Of a stretch of DNA of 64,000 nucleotides, positions 47,264 to 60,075 are shown in pieces. The stretch is from Isoetes taiwanensis (Eukaryota > Streptophyta > Lycopodiopsida > Isoetales > Isoetaceae), in contig JAJEKV010000045.1 of assembly GCA_021234155.1 (NCBI GenBank), positions 9,287,105-9,351,104 on the forward strand, given 5' to 3'. Every line of letters starts with the position of its first letter. Positions within the stretch are counted from its first letter, which is position 1. The position numbers and the translations under genes were made by a program. The notes beneath the pieces were generated by a model, which saw nothing but the letters and a program-made list of their open reading frames with translations, did no database searches and was not told the DNA's origin.

Positions 47264-49020
47264 GACCAGCATCTGCCTCGGTCAATCCCTTGGCAGTATT
47301 ATCATCCTAATATCTAAACTGGGCAAGCCAGTCACCTAGTACCTCTTTTCCCAAAGCCTAAATAATTTGAAGACCATTATTTATTCACTAGAATCATTAT
47401 AAAATAGAAGCAATTCATCTGCTACAATATTCAATTCGAATGCAGTTACATAGACTATAAACTCTATGTACCATAGTTTGAACATTATGCCCAGAACTTG
47501 GCATGGATACACTTGAGCCTTACCATGTGTATCAGTAATCTAAAATAGTTATCTTACTAAATCACTTTGAATACGTAGATCGTCAATATTGCAGCCCATA
47601 TTCCAATGGACAGACAGCTCCAAACCACTGTCCATGTCTTTTTTCGATATTCTTTTCCTTCAAGCTAAAGCCAACTCTAACAGCAAAATAAACACAATTG
47701 GAGGAGAGAACCCGTACCTGCAGCCAATCAATACACAATTAGCATGATAATGGTAATTGTGCAAGGGCCAAAAGGTACATTGGGTCTCTCAGTTTATCAC
47801 TGATCACCAATTGTATCCTTTTGCCCTGAGGTGAACATTAACAAGAATGGAAACTGGAAAATCAACGTTTTTAGTATTATAAACCAAATTAATCTCGAGT
47901 TTTGTATCATAATGTATAAGATTTTAGACATTTAGCTCTTCCGGAATCAACCTCAAAAGATTAAATTATCCACCTTTTAAGTCTTACAATCTCAGCGTAT
48001 AGCAACAAATAGTCCATCTAGCATTATATAGAATTATTCCAGAGAAGCATTTTTCACTTTAAAAGCCTCGGTAGCATAAGGAATGATATGGAAAGATGTA
48101 TCCAAAAAGTGTAGAATCTTATATTCTTGGCTGTTATAGAACCCTATAATCTAGGCTTGAACATAAGGTCTAAAAATCTTATGATCCTGTAAACCCATAT
48201 ATGCCAGCAATTATCATTGCAATTTGAATGCCACAGAAGCATAAATATCAATTTCTCATATGTGGTTGCTTTTAAACAAATATTCACATGTAACATAAAC
48301 ATATGAGACAAAAAAATATATCACTCTAGTAATATTTAGAAATAATGAAGAACCTGGTATTTTGAAGTCACATATGCTATCCCAATGACTGCAACAGTTT
48401 GTATAGGAACATATCCATACTACTATGGAACTTCAGACATAGCTACTGCTTTTGTACAACCATCTAGCCCCCGTGTGGCATGACATCACCATAGGATGAT
48501 GGCATCTTGGTCTTCATATGAGAACCATAAATCGTGATTCAAAAGCACCCTTTATTTATGTTGTTATGCTCAACAACTACTAAGATCAAAATACCCATTT
48601 GCACTATTATCTGCACTCACATCCTTGCATTACTGATTTTATGCCATTGCCATGAATGCCAAAGCTAACAGCATGTAAGTATCACTTGTATCATTCTGTA
48701 GCATAAGGTATATGCCATTGCCATGAATGCCAAAGCTAACAGCATGCAAGTATCACTTGTATCATTCTGTAGCATAAGGTATATGCCATAATCTAAGCTA
48801 GAAGTTGTATGCTTGTTTCAGCGAAGCCCATGCAACCACTTATACATGCAACCACTTATACACACGATTTTCTTTTCATCACTGTGATCTGATAAGCCCT
48901 TTGTGTGGCCATTTTAGCGCTTCGGTATTGCTGAGCAAAAGCCCCAAATGTAACCAGACAACAAACCCAGCAATTCTTTGCACAGATTTATGCTTGAATA
49001 GATTCGAAATGAAATACATA
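47264..49020. repeat. 1.75-kb tandem duplication, unit A
   Basis: Starts GACCAGCATCTGCCTCGGTC and ends GAAATGAAATACATA, directly joined to unit B. Units differ by a few substitutions and small indels (a 9-bp gap near 48353/50103, a change at 47650/49408), so the duplication is recent. Each unit contains an inner tandem repeat of about 73 bp (TATGCCATTGCCATGAATGCC...). Confidence 0.93.
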
Positions 49021-50770
49021 GACCAGCATCTGCCTCAGTCAATCCCTTGGCAGTATTATCATCCTAATATCTAAACTGGGCAAGCCAGTCACCTAGTACC
49101 TCTTTTCCCAAAGCCTAAATAATTTGAAGACCATTATTTATTCACTAGAATCATTATAAAATAGAAGCAATTCATCTGCTACAATATTCAATTCGAATGC
49201 AGTTACATAGACTATAAACTCTATGTACCATAGTTTGAACATTATGCCCAGAACTTGGCATGGATACACTTGAGCCTTACCATGTGTATCAGTAATCTAA
49301 AATAGTTATCTTACTAAATCACTTTGAATACGTAGATCGTCAATATTGCAGCCCATATTCCAATGGACAGACAGCTCCAAACCACTGTCCATGTCTTTTT
49401 TCGATATTCCACATCCTTCAAGCTAAAGCCAACTCTAACAGCAAAATAAACACAATTGGAGGAGAGAACCCGTACCTGCAGCCAATCAATACACAATTAG
49501 CATGATAATGGTAATTGTGCAAGGGCCAAAAGGTACATTGGGTCTCTCAGTTTATCACTGATCACCAATTGTATCCTTTTGCCCTGAGGTGAACATTAAC
49601 AAGAATGGAAACTGGAAAATCAACGTTTTTAGTATTATAAACCAAATTAATCTCGAGTTTTGTATCATAATGTATAAGATTTTAGACATTTAGCTCTTCC
49701 GGAATCAACCTCAAAAGATTAAATTATCCACCTTTTAAGTCTTACAATCTCAGCGTATAGCAACAAATAGTCCATCTAGCATTATATAGAATTATTCCAG
49801 AGAAGCATTTTTCACTTTAAAAGCCTCGGTAGCATAAGGAATGATATGGAAAGATGTATCCAAAAAGTGTAGAATCTTATATTCTTGGCTGTTATAGAAC
49901 CCTATAATCTAGGCTTGAACATAAGGTCTAAAAATCTTATGATCCTGTAAACCCATATACGCCAGCAATTATCATTGCAATTTGAATGCCACAGAAGCAT
50001 AAATATCAATTTCTCATATGTGGTTGCTTTTAAACAAATAGTCACATGTAACATAAACATATGAGACAAAAAAATATATCACTCTAGTAATATTTAGAAA
50101 TAACTGGTATTTTGAAGTCACATATGCTATCCCAATGACTGCAACAGTTTGTATAGGAACATATCCATACTACTATGGAACTTCAGACATAGCTACTGCT
50201 TTTGTACAACCATCTAGCCCCCGTGTGGCATGACATCACCATAGGATGATGGCATCTTGGTCTTCATATGAGAACCATAAATCGTGATTCAAAAGCACCC
50301 TTTATTTATGTTGTTATGCTCAACAACTACTAAGATCAAAATACCCATTTGCACTATTATCTGCACTCACATCCTTGCATTACTGATTTTATGCCATTGC
50401 CATGAATGCCAAAGCTAACAGCATGTAAGTATCACTTGTATCATTCTGTAGCATAAGGTATATGCCATTGCCATGAATGCCAAAGCTAACAGCATGCAAG
50501 TATCACTTGTATCATTCTGTAGCATAAGGTATATGCCATAATCTAAGCTAGAAGTTGTATGCTTGTTTCAGCGAAGCCCATGCAACCACTTATACATGCA
50601 ACCACTTATACACACGATTTTCTTTTCATCACTGTGATCTGATAAGCCCTTTGTGTGGCCATTTTAGCGCTTCGGTATTGCTGAGCAAAAGCCCCAAATG
50701 TAACCAGACAACAAACCCAGCAATTCTTTGCACAGATTTATGCTTGAATAGATTCGAAATGAAATACATA
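49021..50770. repeat. 1.75-kb tandem duplication, unit B
   Basis: Near-identical partner of 47264-49020. On the minus strand 49474-49315 is an exon-like open frame (after AG, with a hydrophobic WSCLSIGIWAAILTIYVFK stretch) that is disrupted in unit A. I could not identify it. The 73-80 aa plus-strand frames in both units have no domain and are probably non-coding. Confidence 0.93.
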
Positions 50771-53149
50771 GGCCTACCTGTTTTCGGCCAAGGCTAGTGA
50801 ACTCAAATGTCCATGCTTCCAAAAAGGTCCTGCTTGTCGTGAATTTTTCAAGCTATACACAAAGATTCTAACAAATCCGACATTCTTTTTCTATGACTTT
50901 TCCTGTTACAAGCGAGGACATAAGGCAAAAGCCAGAAATACTTAATCGGCCAAGATCCAGCGACTTCGACCATAACATTTATTTGGCGCCAAGGCCTGGA
51001 GACATTTATCAGAACCCCTTTAAAAATATGCCATCTATGCTTTTAAGATGGAGCTCAAAAATATCATATAATACTTAGCCCACTAGCATGTGGCATTTGA
51101 TGACGTATTCAAAAGATCCTTTTGCAAGAGAGCGACATACCTTAGAGTTACTTCATAAAGCAAATGAGCACTTCGGCTAGCTCCATAATCTATGGTTAAA
51201 GTGGCATGCAAGCATATTTGCATGTTGACCACCATATGTCTAGCATGGTTTTAAGCCACATGCATGCATAAAATTCAATAAAACTACTATGTGCCTTATC
51301 CTTATCAAATGAGAACTTAATAATCAAGTAGAGCCCCTTGTAAACAGTATTAGAGATATCATTTATCCCCTTGTGCTCTAGTTTGGAATGCTCTTAAATA
51401 AATTCAGTATTAACAAATGTGACGCCACTGCCTGTGGACAAACTGACAGATGGACTAACGGACGGACGGACGAAATAAATATAAATCATTATATGTTGAG
51501 GCAACTAGATGTAACCCAACCACGGATTATGAGGCCGTCGATCATGAATAATGGTGATGCCACCTCTATGTATAGCACACTTATTTTGCATTCTCGCTTC
51601 TCGAACCTTAGATAAGTCCTCACACCTTCTAGAAAAATGCAGAATGAAGAAATCTTCCTACACAAAGAAATGAGTGCTCCTAAGATGCCTGCTATATAGA
51701 AATACATGTTTGAGCCTGTATGATATGTCTCTTCATGCTTTTCTTCTTGATATATCCTAAGTTATTGACATATTGAAGCATGACTATGATAAACAAAGTC
51801 AGTTCGGGCTTCCTTTAAGGTCATTCTGCATCTTATTAATCACTAATTACAAATCACATCATGTTCTCTAACGACATTTGATAAGTTTTTTTCTTTTTGG
51901 ACTGTGCAAATTTACGAAGCATTGGCTATGGCTTATGCTCTCTCTTCATTAGAAATGTCCTCACGTCCCTGTAATTACATGCTTGTGTCAAAGAAAAGGT
52001 AGGACCTTAAAATAATTCTGCTCGCAAAATTGGGGCATAAATGAGAAGTTATAGAATGCCGGATTTCAGTTTCTATATTAGTGTTCCTCTCATGTGAAGG
52101 ATTGAAGGAACAAAAATACCATTTGGATAAAGCAAGGGAGTCCTTTCATTCAAGGATTTAAGATTGTCCCTTCGCTTCAAAGACATGCTACTACAAAGGT
52201 CCTAAAAGGCGACAAAGATAGATTTGTGCTCTAATACATGTACGTAAAACACAGTTAGACATTGTGCTGCCCTCCCGTCCAATCTTATGCCACCATGTGG
52301 CAATTTTTAGCACATTTTCTCCTCTGGGAAGTAGAGTCACAAAACATTCAATTTTTTTTGTGACAGTTCTCTGCCCCAGCCATCAGATTGCTGACATGTG
52401 GCCCAGAACAGCACCTAACGAGTCCTCCACATTATAGGGAACGTCACTTACATGACCTTTCCTGTATAAAAAAAACAGAGCATACAAACCTGCGACATGA
52501 AGAAGAAAAGATATCACAGAAAAAAAAGAGCAGAGAAGAAATCTTAGGACTTACAATGGAGAAAAACGAATCCCTAGTGCCTCAAAATCAATAAAAACTA
52601 GCAACCATATGTTTAGTCTGGTACTTGCTAGCTATGGGACTCTGGTCCACCATAGAAATGACTTTTGAGTTAGAAACATGATTCCACAGAAAGAAACAAA
52701 GGAGCCCTAACCGAAAGAGGGAATGCATCAATATCATCTAACTAAAATTTAGTGGCTATGTTAGACGTATGCCGTTGCCCAAGAAGTTTTTTATTGCAGA
52801 TGAAAACCTCCTCAAGTTTATGAGAAAATTGGAGAGGTTTCCATTTCAAAAATTAGGGAGGCTTGGACTCCAACCTAGAATGGGCAGAGATAGTTTCAGT
52901 GCATAATATGGGTTTTAGGTAGCAGCCCTAATATTTTGTTGTCCACCACGTGGTGTCTCTTGAAGCATTTAGCGTGTTTTGAAGGTATTGGCTACATTAT
53001 GTACACGTGGCAGAATTTGGGTCATCAAATGGAGTAGAGGGAGTCGGGATGTACAGATGGACATCACGGTTTTAAAATATAGGATGCGAGGTGACAAATA
53101 ATTTTTTGAGTGGAATGTCACTTAAAGGAAGAAGCAAAGGACGATGCGG
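50771..53149. other. intergenic, no gene recognised
   Basis: Short open frames only. A small GGAC-type repeat (GGACTAACGGACGGACGGAC) lies near 51451. No gene is supported. Confidence 0.4.
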
Positions 53150-53159
53150 GCAGGCAGAT

Positions 53160-53655
53160 CTAGAGGGACTCCTTGGCATGTCACCTAGAGTGACAATCGT
53201 CGTGTGATGTGAATGCAGATTAGTTGCAATTCACCCATTCATGTAGTTGCAATTCATCCCTCCAGATGTTAGGTAAAATTACAGAACTTGGGTAAATTGC
53301 AGAATGTCTGCTTGAAAAAATGAGAACGTCAAGAAAAATGGTGCAACATCTGTTCAAGAAAGAACAGGTATCACATGGCAAGGTATTTGTTGGACGCGAG
53401 TGAATTGCAACTAGTCTATATTTACAATAAATGGACCTCACACTTTCGTGAAAATTCTATTAAAAATGTGATTCACACACATTTTTGTCTGGTTAAAAAG
53501 TAACAAGTGGTTAAACTATTCTGTGTCGAAATTTTAGCCCTACCTTTGGAGGGGACTCAATATGCATGCATTGCATGCATATCTAAGGTGACTCCCTGGC
53601 ATATCACCTAGAGTGACAATCGTCGTGTGATGTGAATGTAGGTTAGTTGCACTCC
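53160..53655. repeat. pair of ~80-bp direct repeats
   Basis: About 53163-53240 and 53583-53660 share CACCTAGAGTGACAATCGTC and GTGTGATGTGAATG...TTAGTTGCA, about 420 bp apart. The DNA between shows no coding signal. They might be remnants of terminal repeats, but no other element features were seen. Confidence 0.55.
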
Positions 53656-53700
53656 AAGAATTTCTTTGCTTGGGTCGTGTCAACTATTTGCCCCAAGTTT

Positions 53701-54228
53701 CTAAGGATGTTGGTAGGCTGTGCCCCCTTGGAGTGCGGTCACCAAGTCTTCGACCCTCCTCTCCGATGTGTAGGTTGTTGTGACGGCCAACCTGCCCTGT
53801 TGCCTATAGGGTACCGCAAAGTCGAAGATGCTTAAAGCTATTGTTCTCTTTACCAGGATGACATGGTCGATGTTTGGAGGCATCCGAGCATGTCTTCCGA
53901 ATCCTGAGAGGGCAATCAGCATAAAAACTCCTTCTTCACCCTGTGGGCTGAACTGGCGATGTATGACCGCTATCCTTCCATCAATGAGCAGTGGCAAGTA
54001 AAATCTAAGGGCTTTGTCGTGCCCTGCCTCCCCTGCCTCCTCTCCGGTTCTGATTGCAGCCCTGTGTCTTCCCGCATATTCGTCCACTGGTACTGCTATC
54101 ATCTCCTTGTAGTCGCCAAACATGGACTTAGAAGAGGTCAAGTTGATACCGCCTCTTTCCTGTCCGACTGATGCTACTGCAGAGGTGCTGGGTAGGAGTG
54201 CACTGGTTGTTTTCCCTCTGATTCCCAT
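53701..54228 (-). CDS. uncharacterised 175-aa open frame
   Basis: An uninterrupted minus-strand frame from an ATG at 54228 (MGIRGKTTSALLPSTSAVAS) to a stop at 53701. The composition is balanced and protein-like, but I recognise no domain, signal peptide or membrane segment. It lies next to the left end of minisatellite array B and could belong to the same repeated segment. It may be a chance open frame in a GC-richer segment or a piece of a transposon gene. Confidence 0.3.
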   Translation of the reverse strand: MGIRGKTTSALLPSTSAVASVGQERGGINLTSSKSMFGDYKEMIAVPVDEYAGRHRAAIRTGEEAGEAGHDKALRFYLPLLIDGRIAVIHRQFSPQGEEGVFMLIALSGFGRHARMPPNIDHVILVKRTIALSIFDFAVPYRQQGRLAVTTTYTSERRVEDLVTALQGGTAYQHP

Positions 54229-54276
54229 CCGCTCTTGGAGCGCTATGAACTCCTCCTCTGTGGGTAGCTTATTTTA

Positions 54277-54655
54277 GAATGTAGGGGAATCCTGATGAGA
54301 TCTTTAAGAATCTAGGGGAATCTTGATGGAATCTTAGAGAATCTAAGAAAATCTTCATATTCTAGTGGAATCTTGATGGAATCATGGAAATCTAATGGAA
54401 TCTTCATAAGATCTCTAGGAATCTAGGTGAATTTTGATGAAAACATTGAAAACCTAGAGGAATCTTCATAGAATCTTACGGAAGCTGAGAGAATCTACAT
54501 AGAATCATAGGGAATCTATATGATCCTGGAGCAATCTTTGGGAATCTAGGGGAATCTAGAGAGGATGTAAGGGAATCAAATGGAATCTTCATAGAATATT
54601 TGAGAATCTAGGGGAATCTTCTTAGGATCTTACAGAATCTAGGAGAAACTACATA
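54277..54655 (+). repeat. GAATCT minisatellite array B, left part
   Basis: GAATCTAGGGGAATCTTGATGG-type modules of 13-16 bp, same orientation as 58767-60075. About 180 bp before the right end matches 59700-59885 closely, showing a higher-order unit. The array is interrupted at 54656 by a 4.1-kb element and resumes at 58767. Confidence 0.9.
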
Positions 54656-55392
54656 AAGTCGTATTTAATTAAAGTGGGACTCATTCCATTCCCACTTTTT
54701 TTCGGAACCCTGTTATTTTACACAGAAAGGAGCAACCCGACCCGAAAACTGTCCTTAATTCGAAATTTTGTTTGAAACTGTGCATCCAAGCTTTCTCCCA
54801 GTTTTCTTGGATATCGAGTCGAGTCCCTGTTTTGGGGCTTATTTGTCATTCAAAATAAGAGTTATTCGCGTGAGGGTGAATTCCTTTACCAAGACTTTTT
54901 GGCTCTATTTTCTTAGGTGGGTGACAAGAGATCATAAATTCCAACAAAAATTAAGCAAATTGTTTACTTAATCACCAAAAAATACTAGTTTTGAGATGCC
55001 TTATATTTATAAATGGGCTCATTACAATATACATTACAGTGGGTGAAGAGACCATAGTGGTCGTATTATCACAATGAAAACACCCTCTTCACACATGAAC
55101 CAACCTACCGCAAATCGGTAGCGTGGAGCTCTGTCCAAGTCACGGAGCAACTTACGACGATAGAAATTTGTATGAGGAGTTCCTTCATAGGCCACGTGCT
55201 TGTATGTCCAACTGATGTCACCACCCTCTTCTCAAGCATCTTTCTTCAATGAACCGGTCTTTTCATTGCTCCCAAGCATGTACTATCCGGTCGAGATAAG
55301 GACCGCAAAAGACAAAATCAAGTTAGTCAAGTGATGCTACATGCTAAAAAAAAAAATAAAATAAAACACGTTCTTAGGGCCATTTTGAAAAA

Positions 55393-55890
55393 TACAGGCA
55401 CGAGGCCTTTCTCGACTCGCGAAGTCGAAAGAAAGGCAACTCAAAAGCGAAAAACACAAGTTTTAGGGTCATAGGGCCTTTCTCGACTCGCGAAGTCGAA
55501 AAGGAGGTTCAAAAGTTTAAAAAACGCAGTTTTTATGGGTCATAGGGCCTTTCTCGACTCGCGAGTCGAGAAAGGAGGCTCAAAGCGAAAAACACAGTTT
55601 TTAGGGGTCATAGGGCCTTTCTCGACTCGCGAGTCGAGAAAGGAGGCTCAAAGCGAAAAACACAGTTTTTAGGGGTCATAGGGCCTTTCTCGACTCGCGA
55701 GTCGAGAAAGGCAGCTCAAAGCGAAAAACGCAGGTTTTAGGGGTCAGAAGGCCTTTCTCGACTTCATGAAGTCGAAAAAAAGACAAATTTCAAAGCGAAA
55801 AATGCAGGTTTTAGGGGTCAGAAGGCCTTTCTCGACTCGCGAGTCGAGAAAGGCAGCTCAAAGCGAAAAACTCAGGTTTTAGGGGTGCTA
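55393..55890. repeat. seven-copy 68-bp tandem repeat with 28-bp palindrome
   Basis: Each unit carries GGCCTTTCTCGACT...AGTCGAGAAAGG, a perfect 28-bp palindrome centred on GACTCGCGAGTC in the best units (3, 4, 5, 7), then CTCAAAGCGAAAAACACAG and TTTTAGGGGTCATA. Units 1, 2 and 6 are degenerate. A single related half site (GACTCACTAGTCGAGAAAAG) lies at about 58208, near the other end of the element. Confidence 0.92.
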
Positions 55891-56539
55891 ATACTAATGT
55901 GTGCTAGTATAAAAACATTAGTACATACCTTTGAAAAAAAAAAATTTGTACATACCTTTGAAAAAAAAGAGATTTAGGACAATGTCCTAAATGGTTATTA
56001 ACTAGCACACCTTAATTAGCACACATTAGTACTTTATACTACAATTTCACAATGCACGCATTAGCATACTAGCACAAGGTCCATACAAAGCAATATATAG
56101 TTATATAGTATAGTATAGCATACTAGCACATGGTCCATGCAAAGCAATATATAGTATAGCCATGCATCATTTCCTTTGAAATAAAGTGAACTAATTTAAA
56201 GTATACTATTATCTTGTATATGCCAACTTTTTATCTTAGACATAAGAATTATATGCCTAGCACCTCTAAGGTCAACATAAGGTGTAAAATATGATTATAC
56301 AAGCACACAACCATGCTATCAATTTGCGACAAAAATTCAAATATTTATATGGACGACACTAATAAAATTATAGCCCAATTAATGGTATCCTAGAAATTTA
56401 AAATTTGGTACGTACCCTGCTATTTTTTTCCATTAACCTTAGAAAAATAACCGTATATATCTGTATCCGTATTTTTTTTTGAGTACACACTATTATTCCG
56501 CTTTTTTCTCTCAATATTTGGCTCTTTTTTTTCTCCCAC

Positions 56540-56645
56540 CTCTTAAGTTCGAAATTTGAAATTGAAAAGGGGGGACATTTTCGAAATTTGAAATTAAAAA
56601 GGGGGGAATTTTTGAAATTTGAAATTGAAAAGGGGGGGAGATTTG
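56540..56645. repeat. three-copy short repeat (GAAATTTGAAATTGAAAA-G6)
   Basis: Three units of about 32-38 bp made of GAAATTTGAAATTGAAAA followed by GGGGGG. They create spurious open frames on both strands. Confidence 0.75.
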
Positions 56646-58317
56646 GTACGTACCTTTTTAGAAGAAGAAATTTGGTACACTTACGAAATCGTGGCTGGCT
56701 ATGGCGAACTCTCAAGATCCTGGCTATGGCATGGAAGCGGAGATGTGCTATCCAATAACCATTTCCTTTCATCTGTTGCGTTGCATAAGATCTGTCGTTG
56801 GCAAAACTGCCCGATCTGTTGTGGCAGTGCAGAGTCTGATTGAAAAATGTGAAAGGGAGATCAGAAACAGGGAGATCAGAAACACGAGAAGGAATTATTT
56901 AGAGCATGCCCGAAAGCGGAGAATGATCGCCTACCGAAAGCGAGAGAATGATCGCCCGGTATGAGCATGCCTGCCGAATCTAGAAGCTAGAAAAATGTCG
57001 GATTAAAGCAGGTTCTTGGGCCTGCAGAGTTAGAAATTCCGCCGGACTAAGCCTGCCCCTGCCTGATCCGCCTCTCCACAGCCTTCATTTCGCCACAATC
57101 TTATTTGCTTCCGGCATTCTTCTCTGTTATAAGAGAGCGGATGACAAGCTCTGCCGGTGAGTGCAGAAAGAGCAACAAAATTAAACATCCTTGTGGGCTA
57201 TTTCCTTGGAGCTCAAAAGTCTAAATTTTACCGTGACATAGATCTTTTCTTCCTTGCATCTAGCTTTCTGGATCATCTCCGACGGATTCATGCTCAAGAA
57301 TGTAAATGCTCCGTTATTTTTTGAAGGATTGGATCGGCCCTTGCATGTGCAGCAAATTTTCAAATCTGCTCTGCTAAATTTGCCCAGTCTCTGCTCCTTC
57401 TACTGCATTTCCTTGTGCGGATCTGCAGTTACCTGCATCCTTTATCATAAGCTGACGGAATGCCTTTGGGAAAAAAAAACCAAAGCTCAAAAAGCACTTT
57501 AGAAACGAAAGATTCTACCAGTCTTCTGCAATAGCTAGTTTCTGGGAAATTTTTGAAGCACCGTGGACCCTGCACAGACTGTTATGCTATGCCGTGTTTA
57601 CCATTTCTGGCATGAGAAATTGAAGTCTGATTGTCGATTACCTTTCCTTAGCATTGCAGAGTAGTTGAACTACGATCTTGCATAAATAGCGGATAGATAA
57701 ACAAATGGATGATAGGAGCTAAAATTAAAACTTATGAGAAAGCACAGAAACAAAAACTGATAGACTTTGCATTCAAATCCGGCATAATGCTCGTCAAGTC
57801 TTATGAATCTTACGAAAAAATCATTGTAGGAATGATTGTATGTGGCTTGAGCTCTGTACCGTGAATGCCAGGCTTCCCTCGAGCTCTGTTTTGCCAAAAT
57901 TACAAAACATTCTGAAGGGGAAAAAACGCCGGAGCTAGCAAAGCCAAATGGAAGCGGAGCGCCATTGTGTGCTTGTCACCACGAAACGCAGAAGAAACAC
58001 AGAAAGCTGGGCAATGCAGGATTAATAGAGCGCGGATCTAAATATGTGCATCAACGGCCAGCCCTTGGACTTGCTCCTCCTGGTGTAAAAGGGGGACCTC
58101 ATGGCGAAGCTTTTGACTTCGATGGCTTGCCCGACACCAAGTCTCATCACCGACCATGCATTGCATAGGCCGGCCTAAAGCCTGCTTCTACTGTATGCCC
58201 GCCATCCCGACTCACTAGTCGAGAAAAGAAAGGTTTATATTTTTTTATTTAATTAATTAAAATATTTTATATTTTTAATTATATTTTAATATTAATCTTT
58301 TTTAATCTTAAGGGGAT

Positions 58318-58685
58318 ACATTCCCCTTTAGTTGGTTTTGGCTTTCCCCTTCCCCACTCTCCCCCTTCCCCCTTCTCCTCTTCCCCCTCCTCTTGCCCCC
58401 TTGCCCCTCCCTCTCCTCTTTTTTAACCATTATTTTGGAAAGGTTGGGGGGAGACCCTTGCCCCCCTTTGCCCCAACCTCTCCTCTTTTGCCCCTTTTGC
58501 TCTTCTCTACCCTCCCCTCCTCTCCTCTCCCCTTCTCTCCCCTCCCCTCCCCTTCTCTCCTCTCCCCTCCTCTTCTTCCAACTTAGCGCCTTCCCCTCTT
58601 CTTCCAACTTAGCCCCTTCCCCTCTTCAACCTGTGGCCCCTCCCTCCTTCTCCTCCTACCCTTCTCCTTATCAAGGTGTGCCCCA
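58318..58685 (+). repeat. pyrimidine-rich tract (C/T on plus strand)
   Basis: About 360 bp consists largely of CCCCTTCC, CTCC and CCTCTT words with few purines. The long frames here (84-128 aa, Pro/Ser/Leu only) are low-complexity artefacts. Confidence 0.85.
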
Positions 58686-58766
58686 TCTCCCTCCCCCTGA
58701 GATTCGAGAAAAATTCCCAAAATTCCCAAAATTCGAGATTTGTCCCACTTTAATTAAATACGACTT

Positions 58767-60075
58767 CATAGAATCTTGAGGAATTTATGTGAATCATCAG
58801 ATTCTAAGAATCTTTTTGGAATCTTAGGATTTTACGAAATCTATGGTAATTTAAGAGAACCTAGGGGAACATTCTTGGGATCTTTAGGAATCTAGAGGAA
58901 TCTCAATAGAACCTTTGAGAATCTATGAAAATCTCAAGAGGATCTTTGGGAATCGAGGGGAATCTTCATAGGATCTTAGAGAATATAGGTGTATCTAGAT
59001 AGAATCTTGCAAAATCTATGGAATTCTTGGGATAATCTTCGGAATCTAGGGGAATGCTTATAAGATCTCAGGGAAGCTAAGAGAATCTACATGGAATCTT
59101 GAGGAATCTTAGAATAGTCTTTCAAAATTCAGGGAATCTCAAGAAGATCTTAGGGGATCTGAAGGAATCTAGGAGAATCTCATAGAATATTTGAGAATCT
59201 AAGGGAATCTTGATAGCATCTTAGAGAATCCACGGAATCTATATAGAAACTTGGGTTTATGTGAATCTTGAGAGAATATTTCAGAATGCAGGGGAATCCT
59301 GATGGAATCTTTAAGTATCTAGGGGAATCTTGATGGCTTGGAGAATCTAAGGAAATCTTCATAGGATCTAAAGGTATCTACATAGAGTTGTGGGGAATCT
59401 AGGTGAATTTTGGGACAATCCCTCAGGATCTGCGGGAATCTTGAGAGAATTTAAGGAAACCCAGGGAATCTTTATCGAATATGTGAGAATGTAGAGGAAC
59501 CTTCATAGGATCTTCATAGAATCTAAGAGAACCTACATAGAATCTTTGAGAATCGAGGAGAATCTTGATGGAATCTTTTTTATTCTAGTGGAATCTTGGA
59601 GAACCTAAGGGAATCTTCATAGGATCTAAGATCTCTAGCAATCTAGGTGAACCTTGATGCAATCTTTGAAAACCTTGAGGAATCTTCATGGAATCTTATG
59701 TAAGCCGAGAGAATATACATAGAATCATAGGGAATCTATGTGAATCTTGGGGCAATCTTTGGGAATCTAGGGGAATCTCGAGAGGATGTAAGGGAATCGA
59801 AGGGAATCTTCATAGAATATTTGAGAATCTACGGGAATCTTCTTAGGATCTAAGAGAATCTAGGAGAATCTACATAGAAACTTGAGGAATTTATGTGAAT
59901 CTTGAGAGTCTAGGGGAATCTTGCTGGAATCGTTGAGATTCTAGGGGAATCTTGGTGGAACCTTGGAGAGCCTAAGGGAATCTTTATAAGATCTAAAGGA
60001 ATCTTCATAAAATCTTGAGTAATCAAGGGGAATCTATGGGAATCTTGATGAAACCTTGGAGAATCTAAAGGAAGC
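58767..60075 (+). repeat. GAATCT minisatellite array B, right part
   Basis: Continuation of the array beyond the 4.1-kb element. It contains the segment 58951-59231 that is repeated at 60557-60849, and the start (59232) of inverted duplication copy B. Confidence 0.92.

Larger units (their letters stand above)
54656..58766. mobile_element. unclassified 4.1-kb DNA element, 25-bp TIRs, TSD CATA
   Basis: Perfect 25-bp terminal inverted repeats (54656-54680 from AAGTCGTATTTAATTAAAG; 58742-58766) are flanked by CATA on both sides (54652-54655, 58767-58770). The related uninterrupted stretch near 59875 (CTACATAGAAACTTGAGG) shows the empty-site arrangement. Inside are a seven-copy 68-bp array with perfect palindromes, A/T-rich DNA, short G-run repeats and a 360-bp pyrimidine tract near the right end. 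No transposase or recombinase frame was recognised, so it is probably non-autonomous. A 4-bp duplication with these ends does not fit hAT (8), Mutator (9-11), CACTA or Harbinger (3), mariner (TA) or piggyBac (TTAA). Confidence 0.85.

Noticed and set aside
48805-50797. Two near-identical 80-89-aa plus-strand proteins
   Set aside because: Their identity is due to the tandem duplication; no domain, no splice context, and the frame runs across the duplication border.
58308-58779. Proline/serine-rich or glutamate/glycine-rich proteins on either strand
   Set aside because: They arise from the pyrimidine tract and have no non-repetitive sequence.
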